This document shows positions 1 through 8,071 of a stretch of DNA of 21,305 nucleotides, one piece after another; within the stretch, counting starts at the first letter, position 1; the number at the start of each line of letters is the position of its first letter. Where the stretch lies: assembly GCA_016650415.1 (NCBI GenBank), contig JAENVU010000237.1, forward strand, positions 1 to 21,305. The letters run 5' to 3'. The notes under the pieces were generated by a model. The model had not been told where the DNA came from, searched no databases, and worked only from the letters and a program-made list of their open reading frames with translations. The DNA comes from Acidimicrobiia bacterium (GTDB lineage: Bacteria > Actinomycetota > Acidimicrobiia > IMCC26256 > JAENVU01). The position numbers and the translations under genes were made by a program.

Positions 1-768
1 CCCGCACACGAACATCTCCTCGGCAATGTAGAGATCGCTCCGCGTGAGGTTGTCGACGCGCACCTCGAACCCGTGGTCGCGAGCAATGGTCATGACCGAG
101 CTCTGCGTGATGCCCTCCAACGCCCCGGCCGAGGTCGGCGGAGTGATGAGCACACCGTTGCGAGCGACGAAGATGTTCTCGCCGGTGCACTCGCTCACGT
201 GCCCGTCGAGGCTCAGCATGATCGCTTCGTCGTAACCGGCCTTGAGTGCCTCGACCTTGGCGAGTGACGAGTTCACGTAGTTGCCCGTCGTCTTCGAGGC
301 CGGAGGCATCACATTGTGGTCGTGGCGAGCCCACGAGCTGATCTTCATGCGCACGCCCTTGGAGACGGCCTCATCGCCGAGATAGGCACCCCACGGCCAG
401 CAGGCCACCGCCACATCGACGGTGCACGGCAGAGTGTTGAGCCCCATTTCGCCGTAGCCGTAGTACGCAATCGGCCGCACGTAGCAACTCGGCAGGCCCG
501 ACGCGCGCACCGTGTCCTTGCATGCCTGCACGATCTCGTCGACGGAGAACGGGATCTCCATCATCATGATCTTCGCCGAGTCGAACAAGCGCTCGATGTG
601 CTCGGTCAACCGGAAGATCGCCGGACCGCGATCGGTCTCGTAGGCCCGGATCCCTTCGAACACCCCGGTGCCGTAGTGCAGCGTGTGGGTGAGCACGTGA
701 ATCCTCGCGTCGTCCCAATCGACGAGGCGACCATTCATCCAGATCTGCTTAGTGGCTTCGATCGGCAT
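1..768 (-). CDS. ilvE: Branched-chain amino acid aminotransferase (3' part outside window)
   Basis: This class IV PLP aminotransferase interconverts Leu, Ile and Val with their 2-oxo acids, using glutamate/2-oxoglutarate. The 256 visible residues include the N-terminal HYGTGVFEG motif (about residues 31-39), the PLP Schiff-base lysine K159 in SKTTGNY, and the SECTGENIF and GVLITPP segments near 194-211. Family members are about 300 residues, so roughly 45-50 C-terminal residues (the TAAEV part) lie beyond the window edge. The ATG starts two bases after the leuB stop codon, so the pair is almost surely co-transcribed and translationally coupled. It would then fall under the same attenuator as leuB. 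Identification rests on strong motif matches. Nothing abnormal is seen apart from the edge truncation. Confidence 0.96.
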   Translation of the reverse strand, partial: MPIEATKQIWMNGRLVDWDDARIHVLTHTLHYGTGVFEGIRAYETDRGPAIFRLTEHIERLFDSAKIMMMEIPFSVDEIVQACKDTVRASGLPSCYVRPIAYYGYGEMGLNTLPCTVDVAVACWPWGAYLGDEAVSKGVRMKISSWARHDHNVMPPASKTTGNYVNSSLAKVEALKAGYDEAIMLSLDGHVSECTGENIFVARNGVLITPPTSAGALEGITQSSVMTIARDHGFEVRVDNLTRSDLYIAEEMFVCG

Positions 769-770
769 CG

Positions 771-1763
771 CTACACCCTTTCGGCAATACGTGAACCGAC
801 GTCAGACGTCGAGCCGGTGATGTCGTCCGATCCGCGGACGACCTCATGGATACGGGCCGCGGCATCCGTCTCGCCCAGGAACTCGAGCATCATCGCCGCA
901 CTGATGATCGCCGCCCGCGGATCGGCGACACCGGTTCCGGCGATGTCCGGCGCCGACCCGTGCACAGGTTCGAACAGCGATGGACCGGTCCGTGCCGGAT
1001 TCAGGTTGCCCGACGCCGCGCGTCCGATCCCTCCGCCGATGGCCCCGCCGAGGTCGGTGAGGATGTCACCGAACAGGTTGTCGGTCACGATGACGTCGTA
1101 CTTCTCCGGACGCTGCACGAAATGGATGCATGCCGCGTCGACGTGGTCATAGCCGGTGGTGACATCCGGATACTCCCGAGCCACGATGTCGAACGTCCGC
1201 TGCCAGAGGTCTCCGGCGAAGGTCAAGACGTTGGTCTTGTGCACCAGATGCACGCGGCGCGCCGCGCGACTCTGCGCGAGGTCGAACGCATAGCGAACGC
1301 AGCGCTCGACTCCCATACGGGTATTGACGGATCCCTGCGTGGCGATCTCGTGGGGCGTGTCCTTGCGCAGGAAACCACCCTCGCCCGCGTAACTGCCCTC
1401 GGTGTTCTCGCGAATCACGATCATGTCGACCCCGCCGTTCAGCGCGCTCGGCGGCGCGAGGAACGGACGGTGGTTCACATACAGGTCGAGCGCGAACCGC
1501 ATCTTGAGCAGCAGGCCTCGCTCGAGCACGCCCGGTGGAACCTCAGGGGTGCCGACGGCACCCAACAAGATCGCGTCCAGCGTGGCCAGCTCGGCGAGCA
1601 CCGCATCCGGCAGGACCTCGCCGGTCGCGAGGTACCGGGCGCCGCCGAGGTCGTAGTGCACCGGCTCGTAGGCCACGCCGGCCGCGTCGATGACCTTCAG
1701 GGCCTCGGCCAGCACCTCCGGGCCGATCCCGTCACCGCCGATGATCCCGATCCGATGGGCCAC
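771..1763 (-). CDS. leuB: 3-isopropylmalate dehydrogenase
   Basis: LeuB oxidatively decarboxylates 3-isopropylmalate to 2-oxoisocaproate with NAD+, the third step of leucine synthesis. The 330-residue protein shows the GDGIGPEV N-terminus, the IRENTEGSYAGEGG substrate loop (about 117-130), the catalytic lysine K176 in HKTNVL, the metal-binding DNLFGDILTDL segment (228-238) and the NAD loop EPVHGSAPDIAG (265-276). It is of the short actinobacterial/archaeal type rather than the ~360-residue enterobacterial one. The start is GTG at 1763, preceded by an AGGAG ribosome-binding site eight bases upstream. It is followed two bases later by ilvE and preceded by a leader with a terminator hairpin and a branched-chain leader peptide. 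A homoisocitrate or tartrate dehydrogenase paralogue is possible by fold, but the leucine-gene context makes LeuB by far the best reading. Confidence 0.95.
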   Translation of the reverse strand: MAHRIGIIGGDGIGPEVLAEALKVIDAAGVAYEPVHYDLGGARYLATGEVLPDAVLAELATLDAILLGAVGTPEVPPGVLERGLLLKMRFALDLYVNHRPFLAPPSALNGGVDMIVIRENTEGSYAGEGGFLRKDTPHEIATQGSVNTRMGVERCVRYAFDLAQSRAARRVHLVHKTNVLTFAGDLWQRTFDIVAREYPDVTTGYDHVDAACIHFVQRPEKYDVIVTDNLFGDILTDLGGAIGGGIGRAASGNLNPARTGPSLFEPVHGSAPDIAGTGVADPRAAIISAAMMLEFLGETDAAARIHEVVRGSDDITGSTSDVGSRIAERV

Positions 1764-1826
1764 GCCCGTACTCCTGACTAGTTGGACTCATGGGTTCCGC
1801 CACGCTCGGTGGGGCCCCTGACAACG

Positions 1827-1853
1827 AAAAACCGCCCACCGAAGTGGACGGTT
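1827..1853 (-). terminator. Attenuator terminator in the leuB-ilvE leader
   Basis: On the minus strand a 10-bp stem (AACCGTCCAC pairing with GTGGGCGGTT, one U·G wobble) is closed by a UUCG tetraloop. It runs into five U residues. It lies between the leader peptide stop (1881) and the leuB start (1763), so it can only act as a conditional terminator for leuB. No T-tract exists in the plus direction. An alternative antiterminator pairing could not be established by eye. Confidence 0.8.
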
Positions 1854-1859
1854 GAACGC

Positions 1860-1878
1860 GGACGCCGACCCGGCGACC
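1860..1878 (-). promoter_or_regulatory. Putative pause hairpin of the leuB leader
   Basis: Minus-strand arms GGTCGCCG and CGGCGTCC pair with one U·U mismatch around a 3-base loop. The hairpin begins directly after the leader peptide stop codon, the position where a 1:2 pause hairpin sits in classical amino-acid attenuators. A ribosome stalled on the Ile codons would cover its 5' arm. The role is inferred from position only. Confidence 0.45.
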
Positions 1879-1880
1879 GC

Positions 1881-1913
1881 CTACGAAATAATGGCTACGA
1901 ACAGTGTGGACAT
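1881..1913 (-). CDS. Branched-chain leader peptide (MSTLFVAIIS) of leuB-ilvE
   Basis: A 10-codon ORF, too short for standard gene calling, encodes MSTLFVAIIS and then TAG. Four of its ten residues are Leu, Val, Ile and Ile, the last two as adjacent ATT codons. GTA and ATT are uncommon in the surrounding GC-rich genes. It lies 28 bases before a UUCG terminator hairpin and upstream of leuB-ilvE, whose products make exactly these amino acids. This is the layout of a ribosome-mediated transcription attenuator: starvation for charged tRNA stalls the ribosome and prevents termination. A -10-like TATTCT nine bases before the ATG suggests it is translated from a leaderless or nearly leaderless mRNA, since no Shine-Dalgarno is visible. 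Confidence 0.72.
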   Translation of the reverse strand: MSTLFVAIIS

Positions 1914-1922
1914 GCGGGTCGG

Positions 1923-1928
1923 AGAATA
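1923..1928 (-). promoter_or_regulatory. Putative -10 element for the leuB-ilvE leader
   Basis: TATTCT on the minus strand lies nine bases before the leader peptide ATG, which would place transcription start at or next to that ATG. No convincing -35 hexamer is present 16-18 bases upstream. The spacer sequence is nearly the same as that of the dac promoter at 15975. Confidence 0.45.
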
Positions 1929-2060
1929 GCAGGGCTCCACCCCGCCGGCCCTGGCATTGTCCCGGCCCAACGTGGGAGAATGGTAGGAAAGCCGCCGAGG
2001 CGGGCAGCCGGCCGTCGGGTCCGCGGGTACATCCGAGTTCGACTCTGGCAGGATCGGCCG

Positions 2061-2780
2061 ATGCGCTCGACCTGCCGTCGCTCATCCCGTTCCGAGTCCG
2101 GCCGGATCGGGACGATCCTCATCGCCTTCGTCGTCCTCGTTGTTGCTGCGGGCGGGGCCGCGTACTGGTTCCTGATCCGCGAGGACGCCAAACCAAAACC
2201 CAAGCTCGCGAACACCAAGGTCGTCGCCGGGGGCACGCTCGATGGCAGCTGGAAGATCTCCACGACGAACGCCGACGCCACCTTCGTGCAGTACCGAATC
2301 GGCGAGACCCTCGCCAGCGGTCTGGTCGACAACACCGCAACCGGGAAATCGACCGAGGTCACGGGTTCGCTGACGATCAACGGCACGGAGGTGAGCGATA
2401 TCAGCGTGACCGCGAATATGGCCGCGCTGAAGTCGGACAAGTCGTTCCGGGATACCGCACTTCAATCTCGCGGACTCGAGACCGACACGTTCAAGGATGC
2501 GACCTTCGCGGCGACCAAGCCGGTCACCCTCGCCACGGCTCCCGCGAAGGGCGCGACCGTCTCGGTCGACGTCACCGGCGACCTGACGCTGCACGGGGTC
2601 ACGAAGTCGGTGACCATCCCGCTACAAGGTCGCTGGGATGGCAAGCAGGTCCAGGTCATCGGCGAACTGGACATCGTCCTCGCGGACTACGGCATCACGG
2701 CGCCGAGTGGCGGACAGATCGCCCGCATCGACGATTCCGGCACGCTGGAGCTGCAGCTCACCTTCGACAAAGCCAGCTGA
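2061..2780 (+). CDS. Membrane-anchored YceI-family protein
   Basis: This 239-residue protein has a basic N-terminus, one hydrophobic segment (about residues 18-38) and then a YceI-like lipocalin domain (about 59-237). Typical family features are the GTLDGSWKI opening, alternating short beta strands, and the DLTLHGVTKSV segment near residues 174-184. YceI proteins form a beta barrel that binds long isoprenoid or other hydrophobic ligands. Here the uncleaved helix would hold the barrel outside the cytoplasmic membrane, and the ligand is unknown. ATG 2061 is chosen because AGGA lies eight bases upstream; the same bases (CAGGAT) could also be read as a -10 element. A longer in-frame start near 1980 would add an Arg-rich stretch unlike the family. 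greA follows 28 bases later. Confidence 0.83.
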   Translation: MRSTCRRSSRSESGRIGTILIAFVVLVVAAGGAAYWFLIREDAKPKPKLANTKVVAGGTLDGSWKISTTNADATFVQYRIGETLASGLVDNTATGKSTEVTGSLTINGTEVSDISVTANMAALKSDKSFRDTALQSRGLETDTFKDATFAATKPVTLATAPAKGATVSVDVTGDLTLHGVTKSVTIPLQGRWDGKQVQVIGELDIVLADYGITAPSGGQIARIDDSGTLELQLTFDKAS

Positions 2781-2795
2781 ACCACGACCGGCAGG

Positions 2796-2801
2796 TACCC
2801 T
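2796..2801 (+). promoter_or_regulatory. Putative -10 element giving a leaderless greA mRNA
   Basis: TACCCT is followed by seven bases and then the greA ATG, and no good Shine-Dalgarno precedes that ATG. The -35 region lies inside the end of the YceI gene and is not recognisable. Confidence 0.4.
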
Positions 2802-2808
2802 CCCTCCG

Positions 2809-3282
2809 ATGGAACCGTCTCAGTTCTCCGCGACCACCCATGAACGACTCGTGTCCGAGCTCGCGCATCGGAGTGGTCCACACCGGCTCGAAATCGCCGA
2901 GCGCATCGAACGAGCGAGAGAGCTGGGCGACCTCAAGGAGAACGCGGATTACGACGCGGCCAAGAACGAACAAGGCCTCAACGAGGCCCGGGTGCGTCAG
3001 CTCGAAGCGATGCTGCGCGACGCGGTCATCGTCCAAGGGCCCAGCGGCGAAACCGTCGAGGCCGGCGTCATCGTCGAGGTCCGGATCGCCGGCGACGACG
3101 AGACCCAGTCGTACCTGATCGGTTCGATCGAGGAACGCAACGACACCTACGAGGTGCTCTCGACCAGCTCACCCCTCGGCCAGGCCCTCATCGGTCATGG
3201 TCCGGGCGACACGGCGACCTACGAAACGCCGAAGAAGGCAGTCCTCGAAGTCGAGATCGTTTCCATCCGCCCGCTCGGCTGA
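2809..3282 (+). CDS. greA: Transcription elongation factor GreA
   Basis: GreA binds in the RNA polymerase secondary channel and stimulates cleavage of the 3' end of backtracked RNA. At 157 residues it has the usual length. Its N-terminal coiled coil carries GDLKENADYDAAKNEQ, with the acidic tip residues D41 and E44 that coordinate the second catalytic metal. The C-terminal FKBP-like domain contains the SSPLGQALIG segment and the ETPKKAVLEVEI end typical of the family. It may be read together with the YceI gene 28 bases upstream, but a TACCCT element seven bases before the ATG and the lack of a ribosome-binding site suggest an additional leaderless transcript. It converges with the antiporter gene. 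Confidence 0.95.
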   Translation: MEPSQFSATTHERLVSELAHRSGPHRLEIAERIERARELGDLKENADYDAAKNEQGLNEARVRQLEAMLRDAVIVQGPSGETVEAGVIVEVRIAGDDETQSYLIGSIEERNDTYEVLSTSSPLGQALIGHGPGDTATYETPKKAVLEVEIVSIRPLG

Positions 3283-3296
3283 GCGCCAGGCTCAGC
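3278..3296. terminator. Inverted repeat between greA and the antiporter gene
   Basis: GCTGAGC and GCTCAGC form a perfect 7-bp stem with a 5-base loop. The stem overlaps the greA stop codon and lies just before the end of the convergent antiporter gene. There is no T-tract on either strand, so it may be a weak bidirectional terminator or an mRNA 3'-end stabiliser. Confidence 0.4.
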
Positions 3297-3306
3297 GTCA
3301 CCCGCG

Positions 3307-5991
3307 TCACCCGCGCACGAGCCGTCCGAGGCGGCCCCGTCCCCGCGCACCACCGGTCACCGCGGATCGGATCGCATCCTTCTGCTCGCGTCGCAACTTC
3401 GCGCCGGCTTGATCGGTCAGCGAGAACCGGTCCACGGCGTGACCGTCGACGGTGTCGAATTGTGCCGCGTGCACGCTCACTCCGGCGAGGCTCAGCGCCG
3501 CCGCAATGGTCGAGAGCAGCCCCGGTCGATCGACGTGGCGGACCTCGCAGATCGTGTACCACGGCGAACCGGCATCATCGAACGCGATCTCGGAGTCGGC
3601 GAGGGGCGCCGCCTCCATTCGACCGCCCAACCGGGCGCTGATGTCGTTCGCGAGTTCGTCGGGGCTCGGGAGCGCGCAACCCGGACGAGGCTCGACATCG
3701 AACGACTCGAGGGCGCTGCCGTCGCCCCACGTGGCGACCTGCGCGCGGACGACGTCGAGTTCGCGCTCCGCGAATGCTGCCGTCACCGCGGCGAGTATTC
3801 CTCGCTGATCCTTCGTCGCGACATCGATGACCACGCCACCCGACGGGCGCGTACCGACGGCCACCCGTACGTCGCGCCGTTCCGGGCGAGGTTCCATCAA
3901 CCGCGCCGTCGCCACGACCCGTTCCGGGAGTTCGGCCAGGAGGTACGAACGGGGCGCGTGGAGGACTCGATCCGCCACGCCCTCATCAGTACCGGCCAGG
4001 CGAATCGCCGCGTCCCGTCGGCGCGCGAACTCATTCGGCTCGTCGCGTTCACCGATCCCTTCGACGGCGCTGAGGACACGTCCGAGCAGTGTGTCGAGCC
4101 GATCGCGCGCGGCCGGTTCGAGGGGTCCCTCGGCGAGGTCGAGGAGGTAGAGCCCGCGCACTCGTTCGGGATCTCCGAGGTGGGAACCGAGCGAGAGCAC
4201 GGAGGTCTCACCGAGACCGTTCGCTCGCGAGGCAACCCCCCGTAACAGCCCCTGGTCCGCGGTGAGGGCGAGGAGTGCTCCATGAGCGTGGGTCTCGAGG
4301 TCGAGACGATCTGCCAACGCCGCGACCAGCGCCCCGGGTGGGTGCTCTCCGGTCAGGTCGGAGACGAGCGCCGCGAGCACGAGCAGTTCACGGTTTTCCA
4401 GCCGTTCCGCGACTGCGGCGGCGGTGCGATCCTCACGGATGATCCGCTGCAGCGTGTCGACCGCATCGAACCGCACGACCTGAGTTGGGTCACTGAGTTC
4501 AGGATCGCGGTGCCACCGCTCGACCGCGTCGGCAACCTCCGGCAGGGCCCGGACGAGAACGCCCGACGTATCGAGAAACCGCCAGCCCCGATCGTTGCCG
4601 CGCATCAGGACATCGACGAGCCGTTGGGTCGCTTCGCCATCCCAGGGTGTCGGTCCACCTCGACCGAGCCAATCCAACAGCTTGGGGCCGGGTCGGGCCC
4701 CACCCGAGACCAGCAACGCCGCATCCAGCGCGAGCACCGTCTGCAGTTCCGGCGGGGGCATCGCGGCCAGGTCCACCACACCGTCGTCGACCCAGAGCCA
4801 TCCCGACGCGGGCATGGGATCGACCGGCTCGGGCTGGAGGCGGTCGCGCACGGCGCGGAGGCGGAACCGGAGCATCGGCGGGGCCACGAGCGTGGTGATC
4901 AAGACCACCAGGACCAACGCCGCATACAGGTCCCGACCGAGGACGCCTTCGCTCAGACCGATCGTGGCAAAGATCAACCCGACCTCGCCGCGCGGCACCA
5001 TGCCGAAGCCGATGGTGAGTTTGTCGCCCGGCGAACCGAACACTGCGAGACACGACGCAATCTTGGTGACGAGTGCGACGACGACGAGCACGCCCGCGAT
5101 TCCGAGCACCTTCGGATCGACGAAGCGTTCGACCTCGGCCGCGATCCCGATCTGGAGGAAGAACACCGGGACGAAGAGGTGTCCGACCGGTGTCAGCTCG
5201 CGGGCGATCCGTTCCCTCGACTCGGAACGAGACAATGCCAGTCCGGCCACGAACGCACCGACGATGGGCGCGAGCTTGGCCAGGTTGGCCAACTCGGCAA
5301 ACGCCAGCGCGAATGCCAGTGCGAGCGCGACCAAGGTTCCCGCCGACCGCGAGTACCTCTGGATCCCTCGGAACAGCACGATGCCGAGCCGGCCGCCGAG
5401 CACCGTGGTCACGACGAGGAATCCGACGGCGAGCAGGATGGTCGAGATCACCGTTGCGGCCGAGACCGAACCGTCACTCACCATGCGGACGACGATGGTG
5501 AGCAGGACGAGACCCAGCACGTCGTCCGCGACCGCGGCGCCCATGACCGTGCGGGCTTCGACGGACGAGAGCACGCCGAGATCCGCGAACACGCGGGCGG
5601 TGATGCCCACGCTCGTGGCCGCCAACGCCGCACCGAGGAACAGCGCCGTATTCGAGTCGTACCCGAGTGCGAGTCCGGCGGCGTACCCCAGCACCAGCGG
5701 CAGGATGACACCGAGGACCGCAACCGAGACCGACGCTCGGCCCACCGCCGCGAGTTCCTTGATATCCATCTCCATGCCGACTTGGAGCAACAGCAGAATC
5801 ACGCCAAGCTCGGCGAGCACCTCGAGCGCGCTGGTCGTGGACACGAGTCCGAGCAGGGACGGACCAATCAGGACACCGGCCACGATTTCGCCGACCACCG
5901 CCGGGATACCGATGCGCTCGGCGAGCTCCGCCGCGATCTTCGCGGCGACCAGGACCACGAGCACATCGCGGAGAACTTCAGCTGGGCTCAC
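3307..5991 (-). CDS. CPA2-type cation/proton antiporter fused to GlnD-like HD and tandem ACT domains
   Basis: This 894-residue fusion starts with a CPA2 monovalent cation/H+ antiporter (about residues 1-386, some 12 hydrophobic segments). It carries the paired acidic D156-D157 in GAAVADDVLGL and a conserved transmembrane lysine, K310. Residues about 410-700 resemble the HD-superfamily region of GlnD, but the HD pair reads SD (ALVSDLTG, 541-548) and the upstream metal-binding His is absent, so catalysis looks lost. The PRSYLLAELPERVVATARLM stretch (680-699) is GlnD-like. Two ACT domains follow, about 718-790 and 810-880, each with the GlnD-type DxRG(I/P)L signature. No GlnD nucleotidyltransferase domain is present. 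It starts at GTG 5991, overlapping the regulator stop by four bases (GTGA). I infer a transporter gated by a bound amino acid, perhaps glutamine or a branched-chain amino acid. The ion (Na+, K+ or NH4+) cannot be told. Confidence 0.88.
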   Translation of the reverse strand: MSPAEVLRDVLVVLVAAKIAAELAERIGIPAVVGEIVAGVLIGPSLLGLVSTTSALEVLAELGVILLLLQVGMEMDIKELAAVGRASVSVAVLGVILPLVLGYAAGLALGYDSNTALFLGAALAATSVGITARVFADLGVLSSVEARTVMGAAVADDVLGLVLLTIVVRMVSDGSVSAATVISTILLAVGFLVVTTVLGGRLGIVLFRGIQRYSRSAGTLVALALAFALAFAELANLAKLAPIVGAFVAGLALSRSESRERIARELTPVGHLFVPVFFLQIGIAAEVERFVDPKVLGIAGVLVVVALVTKIASCLAVFGSPGDKLTIGFGMVPRGEVGLIFATIGLSEGVLGRDLYAALVLVVLITTLVAPPMLRFRLRAVRDRLQPEPVDPMPASGWLWVDDGVVDLAAMPPPELQTVLALDAALLVSGGARPGPKLLDWLGRGGPTPWDGEATQRLVDVLMRGNDRGWRFLDTSGVLVRALPEVADAVERWHRDPELSDPTQVVRFDAVDTLQRIIREDRTAAAVAERLENRELLVLAALVSDLTGEHPPGALVAALADRLDLETHAHGALLALTADQGLLRGVASRANGLGETSVLSLGSHLGDPERVRGLYLLDLAEGPLEPAARDRLDTLLGRVLSAVEGIGERDEPNEFARRRDAAIRLAGTDEGVADRVLHAPRSYLLAELPERVVATARLMEPRPERRDVRVAVGTRPSGGVVIDVATKDQRGILAAVTAAFAERELDVVRAQVATWGDGSALESFDVEPRPGCALPSPDELANDISARLGGRMEAAPLADSEIAFDDAGSPWYTICEVRHVDRPGLLSTIAAALSLAGVSVHAAQFDTVDGHAVDRFSLTDQAGAKLRREQKDAIRSAVTGGARGRGRLGRLVRG

Positions 5992-6476
5992 TGGTTTCGA
6001 TCCACGGGCTGCAGGAGGTAGCCACGAGACCGGACGGTGCGGACTTCGAGCGCGAGTGGAGCGATACGCCGCCGGAGCCGGACCATGTGGACGTCGAGGG
6101 CATTCCGAGACGGCAATCCATCGGGCCAGGCGCGTTTGCGGAGCGTGTCTCGGCCGGCGACGGCGCCGTACTTCTCGATCAACGGCTCGGCCAGCGCACG
6201 CTCGACCGGGGAGAGCGACACCCAGCTGCCACGGAACCACAGCAAGCCGTCACCATCCACCACCGGACGGTCCCGATCCGACCGCGCGACGAGTGCACTC
6301 AGGCGGGCGCGGACGTCTTGATCCTCGGCCGGGAGCCGTATCCAATCCTCGAGGGGGTCGTTGCATTCGGGAGGCGAGGTCCCGGGTTCCACCAGGAGTA
6401 ACCGGGGACGCGCCCCGGCTTCGAGTTGGGTCCGTCGAGACGATTCTTCCGGCCAGCGCAGGAGCACCACATCCAT
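5988..6476 (-). CDS. Short winged-helix regulator of OmpR/GlnR type
   Basis: This 162-residue protein has a C-terminal OmpR/PhoB-type winged helix (about residues 72-156), with recognition helix SRNALDVHMVRLRRRI (123-138) and wing TVRSRGYLL. The N-terminal ~65 residues (VVLLRWPEES, RPRLLLVEPG, LEDWIRLPA) look like a shrunken receiver domain with no phosphoacceptor aspartate or conserved lysine. In that it recalls atypical regulators such as GlnR. ATG 6476 is preferred because TACCGT lies six bases upstream, giving a leaderless mRNA. A longer frame reaches 6590 but would run through the promoter and the GAAAC repeat. It overlaps the antiporter-GlnD fusion by four bases, so the two are coupled. 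I infer that it controls that gene and itself. It is not GlnR proper, being too short. Confidence 0.82.
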   Translation of the reverse strand: MDVVLLRWPEESSRRTQLEAGARPRLLLVEPGTSPPECNDPLEDWIRLPAEDQDVRARLSALVARSDRDRPVVDGDGLLWFRGSWVSLSPVERALAEPLIEKYGAVAGRDTLRKRAWPDGLPSRNALDVHMVRLRRRIAPLALEVRTVRSRGYLLQPVDRNQ

Positions 6477-6482
6477 GGCGGC

Positions 6483-6488
6483 ACGGTA
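6483..6488 (-). promoter_or_regulatory. Putative -10 element of the regulator/antiporter operon
   Basis: TACCGT on the minus strand lies six bases before the regulator ATG. The base run at the expected -35 position is ACATGT, far from TTGACA, and it is covered by the GAAAC direct repeat. That suits an activator-dependent promoter. Confidence 0.45.
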
Positions 6489-6498
6489 CGGTCGGACG

Positions 6499-6514
6499 GT
6501 TTCGAACATGTTTC
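6499..6514 (-). promoter_or_regulatory. GAAAC-N6-GAAAC direct repeat resembling a GlnR box
   Basis: The minus strand reads GAAAC, ATGTTC, GAAAC: two identical pentamers with an 11-bp period, one helical turn. The perfect repeat is in fact TCGAAAC twice. OmpR-family dimers bind such tandem repeats. The streptomycete GlnR consensus is close to gTnAC-n6-GaAAC, which this matches in the second half and mostly in the first. It ends ten bases upstream of the -10 element of the winged-helix regulator gene, covering its -35 position. Binding by that regulator or by a genuine GlnR is inference. Confidence 0.55.
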
Positions 6515-6624
6515 GAGCAGGTGAAGGGTCTCCGTCGTGGACTCGGATCGGACCGGGCCCGGCCGGCGCGTCCGCGGCGATGCCCGCCACTGATATCGAC
6601 GGGGATCTTCTGCGGGCGGACCCG

Positions 6625-6630
6625 TATGCT
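6625..6630 (+). promoter_or_regulatory. Putative -10 element of leuCD
   Basis: TATGCT lies 37 bases before the leuC ATG. The short 5' UTR then carries a clear GAGGAGAA ribosome-binding site at 6651-6658. No -35 hexamer of consensus type is seen, and the leader holds no leader peptide or terminator hairpin, unlike leuA and leuB. Confidence 0.4.
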
Positions 6631-6667
6631 GGCCCACCCGAAACGAACTCGAGGAGAACTCGTCGGC

Positions 6668-8070
<1,403 letters not shown>

Positions 8071-8071
<1 letters not shown>

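Noticed and set aside
316..1781. Plus-strand open frames opposite ilvE and leuB.
   Set aside because: The minus-strand frames contain complete family motifs, and the plus frames have no recognisable protein character.
1764..2060. Possible plus-strand gene upstream of the YceI gene (a frame from 1782).
   Set aside because: The extension crosses the leuB leader hairpin and has no family-like sequence. The YceI start at 2061 has a better ribosome-binding site.
3250..3307. Possible intrinsic terminator with T-tract after greA.
   Set aside because: A hairpin is present but lacks any T-tract on either strand, so it is listed only as a weak inverted repeat.
5992..6240. N-terminal extension of the antiporter frame to 6240.
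   Set aside because: The extra 83 codons are Arg/Pro-rich and lie over the winged-helix regulator in another frame. GTG 5991 fits the first membrane segment and overlaps the regulator stop.
6553..6562. Palindrome CCGGGCCCGG between the regulator and leuC.
   Set aside because: It is a purely G/C palindrome of ten bases, likely to arise by chance in this base composition, with no placement relative to a promoter.
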